Part shown: piece after piece, positions 23,124 to 31,451 of the stretch
How the letters are laid out: every line of letters begins with the position of its first letter
Position numbering within the stretch: the first letter of the stretch is position 1
NCBI RefSeq assembly: GCF_900116665.1
Contig: NZ_FPBK01000014.1
Coordinates: 1 to 64,000, forward strand
Reading direction: 5' to 3'
From: Pustulibacterium marinum
GTDB lineage: Bacteria; Bacteroidota; Bacteroidia; Flavobacteriales; Flavobacteriaceae
DNA: 64,000 nt
Made by a program: the position numbers and the translations under genes
The notes under the pieces: generated by a model
The model's input: only the letters and a program-made list of their open reading frames with translations
The model's database searches: none
What the model was told of the DNA's origin: nothing

Positions 23124-24281
23124 TTATAAAGTCCCTCGGCGTTCTTGTTCTCTTTCAATGGATTCAAATAATGCTTTAAAATTACCAGCTCCGAATCCTT
23201 TGGCGCCCATACGTTGTATGATTTCAAAAAATAAGGTAGGTCTGTCTACCACCGGTTTGGTAAATATTTGCAATAAATAGCCTTCTTCATCGGCATCTAC
23301 CAAAATGGCTAAATCCTGTAAATCACTTATATTTTCTTTCATGATAGACATATGCGCTCCTAAACGATTTGGAATGTCCTCATAATACGCTTGTGGCGGT
23401 GCCGAAAGAAACTCCACACCCCTAGCTCTCAATTCTTTTACCGTATGAATAATATCATCAGTGGCTACCGCGATGTGTTGCACACCCGGACCTTCATAAA
23501 AATCTAAATATTCTTCAATCTGAGAACGTTTGTTACCCTCCGCAGGTTCATTGATCGGGAATTTAATACGTCCGTTACCGTTGCTCATCACCTTGCTCAT
23601 TAAGGCTGAATATTCGGTGTGAATTTGTTTGTCATCAAACGATAGAAAGTTTACAAAACCCATCACGTCTTCATACCACTTCACCCATTGGTTCATTTCT
23701 CCCCAACCAACATTCCCCACCATGTGGTCTACAAACTTAAAACCAACCGGACTTGGGTTGTAATCAGATTCCCATTTCTCGAAGCCTGGCAGAAAAAGGC
23801 CGTTATAATTTTTACGTTCCACAAATACATGAACAACATCTCCGTACGTATGTATTCCTGAACGAATTACTTCGCCCATTTCATCCTTTTCAACAGTGGG
23901 TTTCATAAACGATTTGGCACCACGTTTGGTAGTTTCTTCCCAAGATTTGGTAGCATCTTCTACCCATAAGGCAACCACTTTAACGCCGTCTCCATGTTTT
24001 AACAGATGCTGATTAATTGGTGAATTGGAGTTCAATGGTGTAGTTAATACAATGCGTATTTTATCTTGTTTTAAGACATAGGAAGTTTCTTCTTTGCTGC
24101 CCGTTTCCAAACCTTTATAAGCAAACGATTGAAAACCAAATGCAGTTTTATAGTAGTGTGCAGATTGCTTGGCGTTGCCCACATAAAACTCTATATAGTC
24201 TGTTCCTAGCAGCGGTAAAAAGTCTTGCGCTCCTTCAAATATTTTTTCTAATCCGTATTCTACGTTTTTTATTTCGCTCAT
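23124..24281 (-). CDS. hppD: 4-hydroxyphenylpyruvate dioxygenase
   Basis: Fe(II) dioxygenase converting 4-hydroxyphenylpyruvate to homogentisate. The 385-aa protein has two VOC domains: N-terminal (DYIEFYVGNAKQSAHYYKTA) and C-terminal with the iron ligands, His in FVDHMVGNV near residue 185, His in GVQHIAVATDD near 266, and Glu in GYLLQIFTKP near 347. The C-terminal FFEIIQRMGAKGFGAGNFKALF closes the active site as in known HPPDs. It is second in the leftward operon, 33 bp after homogentisate dioxygenase. Confidence 0.96.
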   Translation of the reverse strand: MSEIKNVEYGLEKIFEGAQDFLPLLGTDYIEFYVGNAKQSAHYYKTAFGFQSFAYKGLETGSKEETSYVLKQDKIRIVLTTPLNSNSPINQHLLKHGDGVKVVALWVEDATKSWEETTKRGAKSFMKPTVEKDEMGEVIRSGIHTYGDVVHVFVERKNYNGLFLPGFEKWESDYNPSPVGFKFVDHMVGNVGWGEMNQWVKWYEDVMGFVNFLSFDDKQIHTEYSALMSKVMSNGNGRIKFPINEPAEGNKRSQIEEYLDFYEGPGVQHIAVATDDIIHTVKELRARGVEFLSAPPQAYYEDIPNRLGAHMSIMKENISDLQDLAILVDADEEGYLLQIFTKPVVDRPTLFFEIIQRMGAKGFGAGNFKALFESIEREQERRGTL

Positions 24282-24314
24282 TATGTTGATTTTAGCTATT
24301 CTACAAATGTGTTC

Positions 24315-25475
24315 TTATGCGTCTAACCAAGATTGGTAATAATCGCCATATTGGATGGCGATGGCTTCTTCGGTCACCATTAATGGCGCGAAAGTGTCTA
24401 CCATGACGGCTAGTTCTTTGGTTTCCTTTTTACCAATACTTTTTTCCATTGTCCCTGGATGTGGTCCATGTGGAATCCCAGCCGGATGCAAGGTTATTTG
24501 TCCTCTACTAACATTTTTTCTACTCATAAAATCTCCGTCTACGTAATACAAAACTTCATCAGAGTCTATATTACTATGATTGTATGGCGCCGGTACCGAT
24601 TCCGGATGATAATCGTACATACGGGGTACAAACGAGCAGATGACAAAGTCTTTGGTTTCAAAAGTTTGGTGAATTGGCGGTGGCATGTGTAATCTCCCAG
24701 TAATGGGTTCAAAATCATGAATAGAGAATTTATACGGGAAATTGTATCCATCCCAACCTACTACACTAAAAGGATGACACGCATAGATATATTCGTGTAT
24801 CATATCTTGCTTTTTAACTTTCATTAGAAAATCTCCTTTTTCATCAAAAGTTTCTAATTCTGAAGGTGGATGCATATCGCGCTCGCAGAAAGGTGAATGC
24901 TCTTGATGCTGCCCAAACCAGTTTCGGTAACGTTTGGGAGTATAGACCGGACTTTTAGATTCTACAATAAACAATCGGTTATCTGGTGTATCAAAAGTAA
25001 TTTGATAAATCATTCCGCGTGGAATTACTAAGTAATCACCATATTCAAAATCTATGTTTCCTAATTGCGTTCTTAGTTTCCCTGTACCTTCATGCACAAA
25101 AATAACTTCATCAGAATCTGTATTCTTATAGAAATATTCCGCTAACGATTTTCGAGGACTCGCCAAAACAATATGACAACCGGAATTAAACAAAACGGTC
25201 TTTCTACTTTCTAGAAAATCATCTGTTGGTGGAATCTCAAATCCTTTTAAGGAAATGGATTTCATATTCTTTTCAATAGCAACCTTTGGTGCTACGGAAT
25301 AAGATTTTACGACTTCTTTAACCTGCGTAGGTCTGTTGGTATGGTATAATAATGTTGACATTCCGTCAAAACCTATGGTACCAAACAGTTCTTCGTAATA
25401 AAAATCGCCATTCGGCTTTTTAAATATGGTATGTCTCTTTTTGGGAATCTTCCCAAGTGAATGATATCTGGGCAT
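24315..25475 (-). CDS. hmgA: Homogentisate 1,2-dioxygenase
   Basis: Ring-cleaving Fe(II) dioxygenase converting homogentisate to maleylacetoacetate. From the ATG at 25475 (MPRYHSLGKIPKKRHTIF) it is 386 aa; an upstream TTG would add ten residues without family support. The shorter length compared with the 430-440-aa eukaryotic type fits the bacterial group. Cupin histidines are visible in PPPIHQTFE near residue 268 and GIPHGPHPG near 337, with DSDEVLYYVDGDF near 305. It is first in the leftward operon hmgA-hppD-fahA-flavin reductase-phhA, with its promoter in the 25,476-25,680 gap. Confidence 0.95.
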   Translation of the reverse strand: MPRYHSLGKIPKKRHTIFKKPNGDFYYEELFGTIGFDGMSTLLYHTNRPTQVKEVVKSYSVAPKVAIEKNMKSISLKGFEIPPTDDFLESRKTVLFNSGCHIVLASPRKSLAEYFYKNTDSDEVIFVHEGTGKLRTQLGNIDFEYGDYLVIPRGMIYQITFDTPDNRLFIVESKSPVYTPKRYRNWFGQHQEHSPFCERDMHPPSELETFDEKGDFLMKVKKQDMIHEYIYACHPFSVVGWDGYNFPYKFSIHDFEPITGRLHMPPPIHQTFETKDFVICSFVPRMYDYHPESVPAPYNHSNIDSDEVLYYVDGDFMSRKNVSRGQITLHPAGIPHGPHPGTMEKSIGKKETKELAVMVDTFAPLMVTEEAIAIQYGDYYQSWLDA

Positions 25476-25677
25476 AACTGCTGTATTTGATTTTAATGAC
25501 AACAAAACTCAACACATCCTACAACGTTTTCGGTAATCGTTATAAATCAACAGTACAACTATGTTTGTTTTTCCATGAATTATAACTTTAGTAATGAAAT
25601 TGGGATGTAGAAGAACTTAGTTGGTTTTGTCTCTCGATGCTAAAATATAAAATTTTATCATTTTAAAAGTATTAAAA

Positions 25678-25721
25678 TAAGTTATTTATAATTTTTGACA
25701 CTAAAAATTATAAATAACTTA
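25678..25721. repeat. Perfect 19-bp inverted repeat with 6-nt loop
   Basis: TAAGTTATTTATAATTTTT (25678-25696) and its exact complement (25703-25721) flank GACACT. It lies between the stop of the UvrA-like gene (25812) and the start of hmgA (25475), both leftward. As RNA it would form a long AT-rich hairpin, so it may terminate the UvrA-like transcript; on DNA it could be an operator for the catabolic operon. The rest of the gap shows no clear gene. Confidence 0.7.
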
Positions 25722-25811
25722 AAACACGCTTCACTGAGATCACGTGATGAACATTCAAACAAATGTTCTTTACACACAAATTATGCTTCCTTAAAAGTGC
25801 AACTATCACTT

Positions 25812-28800
25812 TTATTTCAGCTCTATTCCTACTCCTATTTTAGCCAACAGATAAGGATTGTGATCGATCACTAGAAGGTCATTGTATACGCTTAATTGCT
25901 GCAAGACTTCAAACAATAAATCAATATCGGCATAATGCAAACCGATACTAGGTTCATCTAAAATTAACAGCTGATTTTTAGTTTTTGCCTGCAACCAATT
26001 GTTTAGCAGTAATCGTTGTTTTTCTCCGGAAGAAAGCGATTTTACATTTTGATCTATTCGCAAGTGAGATAAGCCAATCTTCATAAGATTTTCTAATTGC
26101 TGAACGGCTTTTGCTGTACCTGAAAAATTACCTAACCATTCCTGTAATTCTGAAACATTCATCGCTAAAATATCCGCAATGTTATTATCATAAATGGTTT
26201 TTGACAATATCTCATCTCGGTAACGCTTTCCATTACAAACATCACAGGTTTCAATGTGTTTTGCAGCAACATCTAAACTGGTAGAAACTATTCCGGTTCC
26301 CTGACAATTAGGGCACTGACTTGCCTTGGTTTTATAGGAGAAATCTTTGGCCTTACCTCCGGTTTCCTTGGCAAACACTTTGGTGATCACATTCAAAATA
26401 TATAGATAATCAACCAGTAAAGTACTGTTGTACGCTCGTAATTGTTTCGGTTCAAAATAATTCACGCCTTCATATTGCTCCGGAAAATCAATACTACTAC
26501 AATTTATCGGTTGTTGCTGTTCTAAACTCGGCATCAACACCTCTTTCACCAGCGTGGTTTTTCCTATTCCCGATTTTCCGGTGATTGCAGTAATTCCTCC
26601 TACTGCAATATCAAGTTGCTCTTTTTGCAAGCTATGTTTCGAAATTCCTTCAATATGAATTACATCTTTTCCTTGTTGAAATTCGATATTTTTAGATGCT
26701 GTTTTTACAAATGGATGACATGCTTCGGAATTTAAATACGTTTCTGGTTTTCCTTCAAAGATTACTTCCCCTCCTAAACTTCCTGCTTTTGGTCCAATCT
26801 GCACCAAATGGTCTGCTGCCAACATAATATCCTTATGATGTTCTATCACAATCACTGTATTTCCCTTGGCAACCAAGGCTTTTAGCAAGGCTATTACATC
26901 GGCAATGTTGTTTTGCGACAATCCAGCCGAAGGTTCATCTAACAAATAAGTAACGCCTTGTAACGGACTGTTTAATTGTTTGATGAGCGACACCCGTTGC
27001 TGCTCTCCACCACTTAACGTGCTCGATTTTCGATTCAAATGCAAATGATGAATATGCAATTGTTTGGAGCGTTGTAAAGTCGCTTTTAAATGTTCATTCA
27101 GTTTTGAAATCAGTTCCGCATCTATAGTTTCTTTCGGCTCTGAATTGAGCAACCAATGTTCAAAATCCCCCAAACTTTTTGCTTTTACATCATGCATCGA
27201 CAAGCCATCTAAAGTGACGCTTAGTCGTTCGGGTTGCAAACCACTTCCCTGGCAATGAGAACAGGTTTCCGGACTCAACAAAGCAAGCATATGATCTTTG
27301 TGTTTGTTTTTGCGTATCATGAAATATTCATCCATTAAATACGTAAACAAACCTTTCCAAACCATGTTTACCTGCTGCGTTCCTTCTCTAGATTTGGTTT
27401 TGAATGCCCAGGTTGCTTCCCAGCTTTTTTCCGGTATTCCGTGAAATAAAACATCCTTTTGCTCCTTCGTAAACTCTTTAAAAGGCGTCTGCAACGTAAA
27501 TCCGTATTTCTTACCAATTTCACTGACTATGGCCATATATTGTCCGCCAGCCTGACCGTAATAATACAAAGCTTTGTTATGTTCTAAAAGTCCGTCTGAA
27601 ATGCTCAGATTTGGATCTAAAATGATTTTAGAAACATCCGGAAGCAATGCTTCTCCAATCCCATCACAAACACCACATTTACCCAATTCATGTGCGTTTG
27701 AAAAATGACTAGCCGACCATTCTTTGCCTTCAAACTGCGCTTTTCGTGAAAAAGCAAAACGCAAACTTTTATCAATATCGGTTTGTTTGGCCACATCAGA
27801 ACGCTGCGAAAATTGATGATCTTTCCGCGTGATGCAAATGCTAGGCGTTAATCCTGAAATATGATCAACTTCAAACTGATAATCAACACCTACTCTGTTT
27901 TGCTGATAGCTGGAAAATTGTTTACTCATTTCCTGCAAACCGTACCCATGTAGCGTATCAATAACCAATGAAGATTTTCCGGATCCTGAAATTCCCGTTA
28001 CTACCGATAATTGTTGCTTTGGAAAGCTGATATTCAAATCTTTCAACGCATGTGTTCGTGCTCCTTTAATTTGAATCTCATCAGTTAAAACTGACTCAGG
28101 AACCGATTCGTTTTCAGTATTTATGGCTTCGGAATTATCTACTAACACATCACAATTTGCTTGAAACAAAGCATGATTTTCAAAACATACAATTCCCGAC
28201 GTGGCTATTTTTAATTGCTGTAAAGCGTTTACCAATTGTATTACATTTTGTTGATGCAATCCAATGCTTGGTTCTTCTAACAAAAGAATGGTTTGCTTCG
28301 TTGGTTTTGCGAAATGCTTTGTCAGTTTAATTCGTTGTGCTTCGCCTCCGCTTAAGGTATTGGAATGTTGTCCCAACCTTAAATAACCAACGCCCAAACG
28401 CTGTAACAAGGCTAAAACTTCTGCTAATTTCTTTTCAGCTTGAAAGAACTCAGAAGCTTCATTAATACTCAGGTTATAGATATCTGAAATGTTCTTGTTA
28501 TTCCAATGAACCTGCAAAACTTCCGGTTTAAAACGCTTGCCATTACATTCGGGACAAGTCTGATTAATGGTTCCCATCACGCTCATGGAAAGTGTAATAA
28601 CGCCCGCACCTTCGCAACGCGGACAACGCCCCGCTTTGTTATTGAACGAAAAAGCGTTTTTCTTCAATTCCAAAGCTTTGGCTTCATCAGTTTTTTCTAA
28701 TAAATCTCTGATTTTATCTGCAATTCCGGTATAGGTTGCAGGATTGCTTCGGGGTGTTTTTCCAATCGGTTGATCGGTTACCGTGAGTAATTGCAAGCCT

Positions 28801-30302
28801 TTGGCTTCACTATATTTTTGAATTGAAGTTAAGACGGTGGCAGTTTTTCTACTTACCACCGCTAACTGCTTTTCGAGTGGTTGAAATTTGATTTCTGAAA
28901 TCTCTTTTCTCTTAAGATTGATTTTAGTTTCGGGAGCATGTAAGGCCTCTAAAGTGGGACTTTCAATACCTTTCGCCTGAAGAAAATCTGTTCGTTTTCC
29001 GTTGAAAATGATCTCTCCACCTTCAACACCTGCTTTGGGTCCTAATTCAACAATCCAATCTGCTTTTTTGATTAAATTCAGATCATGTTCCACCACTAAA
29101 ACGGTATTTCCACGACTGATCAATCGTCTTAAAATATGATACAAATGCTGCTGATAGGCCGGCGACAAACCAATGGAAGGTTCGTCAAAAACGTATAAAA
29201 TCCCCTGCAAACTGCTATTCACCTGTTTGATGAGTTTGATACGCTGGCCGTCACCGCTTGAAATTTCCGTACTCGGCGTACTCAATCGGTAATGATCCAT
29301 GCCCAAGCGAATCAAATCTTGCAATTGCGTACAAAGCTTGTTTACCAACACCTGCTCGCCTGCTTCGTAGGTTTGCGATTGTAATTTTTCATACAATTCG
29401 TTTAAAGGCAATTCCATCCATTCCTGAAAATTCAATCCCTTCCAGCGATACTTTAAATGAGCTGCCTTGATACGTGCGCCGTGACAACTAGGACAGGTTT
29501 TGGCGCTGGTAAAACGCAAAATACTCGGATTTCTGTCTAAGCGAAGAATATCGCTCATAATAGGCAAAATTCCTTTGTAATAGCCTATTTCGCGCGGTTT
29601 TGCTTTGAAACCTTCCCAACGTAAACGCGACTCTAAACTGTGTTTTCCGTAGTATACTTGTATGCGATCGCTTCCGTTCCAAATTACATTCTGCTGTTCT
29701 TTGGACAGTTCTTTCCACGGAATATCTACATTGAATCCGTGCGCCACACAAACTTTGTTCAATTCCTCTACCGTTACCTGAGAATACACAATATAACCAT
29801 TCGGCAAAGTGGTAACAATAGCTCCTTCACGCAAGGTCTTATTTGCATCCCCAACCAATTTTTCAATATCAATATACTCGGCCTCACCAATTCCACGACA
29901 GGTTTCGCAAGCTCCTTTCGGATGATTGAAAGAAAACAGTGATTTGCTCATGCTTTCTTCCGCAGCATAACGCGCAAACAGAATTCGGAAAATAGGCGTC
30001 AACTCCGATAACGTACCAAATGTAGCATTGATAGACTGAAAACGTTTGGACTGTTCTACTTTAATCACCGGAGGTAATTCGGTAATATCATCTACCAAAG
30101 CCGTTGGAATTGCGGTTGCATTCTGCTGATTGTACGCCGGTAAACTCTCTAAAAAATACCGATAGCCTTCGTTACCAATAACTCCCATGGCAAGAGAAGA
30201 TTTCCCCGAACCGGAGAGTCCTGTTACCACAATTAATTGGTTTTTAGGTAAGGTTAACGATACATTTTTGAGATTGTTTTGGTAAGCGTTTTGAATGCGC
30301 AT
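25812..30302 (-). CDS. Giant UvrA-like ATPase: two UvrA-type chains fused, four ABC modules
   Basis: A 1,496-aa protein from ATG 30302. Numbering below starts ten residues earlier, at an upstream TTG. Half 1 (1-745): Walker A GLSGSGKSS near 38, zinc CxxC pairs near 142 and 280, degenerate signature EISSGDGQR near 356, VFDEPS near 381; then module 2 with no Walker A (SRKTATVLT near 494), zinc pairs near 570 and 593, TLSGGEAQR near 659 and LLLEEPS near 683. Half 2 (750-1506): GISGSGKSS near 780, TLSGGEQQR, then GKSGIGKTT near 1250, SLSSGEKQR and LILDEPS. UvrA itself is about 940 aa. Only about 100 residues separate Walker A and the first zinc pair in each half, against about 220 in E. coli, so the UvrB-binding domain is absent. 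This resembles UvrA2-type repair or drug-resistance proteins joined into one pseudo-dimer. It is 66 bp downstream of the GH43 gene. Confidence 0.88.
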   Translation of the reverse strand: MRIQNAYQNNLKNVSLTLPKNQLIVVTGLSGSGKSSLAMGVIGNEGYRYFLESLPAYNQQNATAIPTALVDDITELPPVIKVEQSKRFQSINATFGTLSELTPIFRILFARYAAEESMSKSLFSFNHPKGACETCRGIGEAEYIDIEKLVGDANKTLREGAIVTTLPNGYIVYSQVTVEELNKVCVAHGFNVDIPWKELSKEQQNVIWNGSDRIQVYYGKHSLESRLRWEGFKAKPREIGYYKGILPIMSDILRLDRNPSILRFTSAKTCPSCHGARIKAAHLKYRWKGLNFQEWMELPLNELYEKLQSQTYEAGEQVLVNKLCTQLQDLIRLGMDHYRLSTPSTEISSGDGQRIKLIKQVNSSLQGILYVFDEPSIGLSPAYQQHLYHILRRLISRGNTVLVVEHDLNLIKKADWIVELGPKAGVEGGEIIFNGKRTDFLQAKGIESPTLEALHAPETKINLKRKEISEIKFQPLEKQLAVVSRKTATVLTSIQKYSEAKGLQLLTVTDQPIGKTPRSNPATYTGIADKIRDLLEKTDEAKALELKKNAFSFNNKAGRCPRCEGAGVITLSMSVMGTINQTCPECNGKRFKPEVLQVHWNNKNISDIYNLSINEASEFFQAEKKLAEVLALLQRLGVGYLRLGQHSNTLSGGEAQRIKLTKHFAKPTKQTILLLEEPSIGLHQQNVIQLVNALQQLKIATSGIVCFENHALFQANCDVLVDNSEAINTENESVPESVLTDEIQIKGARTHALKDLNISFPKQQLSVVTGISGSGKSSLVIDTLHGYGLQEMSKQFSSYQQNRVGVDYQFEVDHISGLTPSICITRKDHQFSQRSDVAKQTDIDKSLRFAFSRKAQFEGKEWSASHFSNAHELGKCGVCDGIGEALLPDVSKIILDPNLSISDGLLEHNKALYYYGQAGGQYMAIVSEIGKKYGFTLQTPFKEFTKEQKDVLFHGIPEKSWEATWAFKTKSREGTQQVNMVWKGLFTYLMDEYFMIRKNKHKDHMLALLSPETCSHCQGSGLQPERLSVTLDGLSMHDVKAKSLGDFEHWLLNSEPKETIDAELISKLNEHLKATLQRSKQLHIHHLHLNRKSSTLSGGEQQRVSLIKQLNSPLQGVTYLLDEPSAGLSQNNIADVIALLKALVAKGNTVIVIEHHKDIMLAADHLVQIGPKAGSLGGEVIFEGKPETYLNSEACHPFVKTASKNIEFQQGKDVIHIEGISKHSLQKEQLDIAVGGITAITGKSGIGKTTLVKEVLMPSLEQQQPINCSSIDFPEQYEGVNYFEPKQLRAYNSTLLVDYLYILNVITKVFAKETGGKAKDFSYKTKASQCPNCQGTGIVSTSLDVAAKHIETCDVCNGKRYRDEILSKTIYDNNIADILAMNVSELQEWLGNFSGTAKAVQQLENLMKIGLSHLRIDQNVKSLSSGEKQRLLLNNWLQAKTKNQLLILDEPSIGLHYADIDLLFEVLQQLSVYNDLLVIDHNPYLLAKIGVGIELK

Positions 30303-30368
30303 GTAGACTTGATTTTTCTTTAAAAAAATCAAAGATAGCCAGAATGTTTCCCAAATGCGAATCCTTTA

Positions 30369-31346
30369 CTATTGCAATGTTACGGTTGTACTGGAAGGAA
30401 CCACCTTCTTTAAAAAACCATTATCAGAAAAATTTAAACTATCGATAGCTAATTCTCTGTATAATTCAGCATCATTATTTGTAATTCTATGGTATAAAAT
30501 ATAGTCTTGTCCACCTTGTTGGAAAACGGCGTGATGACCAGGTCCCAAAGTGATACTATCCTTTGAAGTTGTTAAGATTGGGCTATTTTCTCCTTCCGAC
30601 CAAGGACCATAAGGCGTTTTTCCTGTAGCATATCTTACCTTATAGGTACTATTGGTGCATTTTCCATCAGAATACATCAAATAATAGGTATCTTTATTTT
30701 TTATCATAAAAGGTGCTTCAAAATAATTTGGAGGTGTAATATCTTTAATCGTTTTTTCATCAAAACTGATCATATCATCATTCAATTTAACCACAAAACA
30801 ATGTCCGTTTACCCATTGTAATCCAGAACCCCAATACAGGTAAGCCGTGTGGTCATCATCTATAAAAACTTCTGCATCTATCATATGATATTCCGGAAAC
30901 ATATTGCCTTTAATAAACGGTGTTCCATCTGTTTTTGCATTTTTCCAAGGTCCCAAGGGATGCTCGCTTATACCTACCCAAACTTCACTACCCACTGAAA
31001 CATACATATAAAAATTACCATTTTCAGCCTGAATTACAGAAGGAGCCCAAACGCGACTATCATTTGAAGTTGGACTTGAACAAATAGTTTTTGTAGGCCA
31101 GTTTAGGTGTTTTTGTTCCCAGTTTAATAAATCTGAAGATTCAAAAACGGCCAATTCTTCTCCTCCCCAAGGATCCATAGTGGCATAGACATAAAATTTG
31201 CCTTCATATTTCACTATGGAAGGATCAGCAAAATCTCCTTCAATTATTGGACTTTTGATAGTTACCTCTTTATGATCTTTACACTGAAAAAAAGAAAATG
31301 AAACTATGCTTATCATCAAATAAACTGTAATTTTTTTTAAATACAT
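30369..31346 (-). CDS. GH43-family glycosidase lipoprotein
   Basis: Five-bladed beta-propeller glycosidase, most often an arabinofuranosidase, arabinanase or xylosidase. SPII signal with lipobox ending FFQC (Cys 22). Catalytic residues fit the family: Asp in GDFADPSIV near residue 42, the second Asp in MIDAEVFIDDD near 165, and Glu in YFEAPFMIK near 214. SDLLNWE near 70 and GHHAVFQQGGQDYILYH near 280 are family strands. Length (325 aa) is a single catalytic domain without a carbohydrate-binding module. It lies 105 bp past the HTCS gene on the same strand, at the far end of the polysaccharide locus. Its substrate cannot be settled without subfamily assignment. Confidence 0.88.
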   Translation of the reverse strand: MYLKKITVYLMISIVSFSFFQCKDHKEVTIKSPIIEGDFADPSIVKYEGKFYVYATMDPWGGEELAVFESSDLLNWEQKHLNWPTKTICSSPTSNDSRVWAPSVIQAENGNFYMYVSVGSEVWVGISEHPLGPWKNAKTDGTPFIKGNMFPEYHMIDAEVFIDDDHTAYLYWGSGLQWVNGHCFVVKLNDDMISFDEKTIKDITPPNYFEAPFMIKNKDTYYLMYSDGKCTNSTYKVRYATGKTPYGPWSEGENSPILTTSKDSITLGPGHHAVFQQGGQDYILYHRITNNDAELYRELAIDSLNFSDNGFLKKVVPSSTTVTLQ

Positions 31347-31451
31347 GAAATTTATTTTTAGTTGATTTTTTTGATTAAAATTAAGAGCAATCGGTCAATT
31401 GTGTATGTATAAATAATTCAAAAACATAGACTCATCGCCTTTTATACATTT

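Noticed and set aside
30369-31346. GH43 gene as part of a UvrA-like two-gene unit
   Set aside because: They share a strand and are 66 bp apart, but the GH43 product clearly belongs with the polysaccharide locus and no functional link to the ATPase is evident; adjacency alone is weak.
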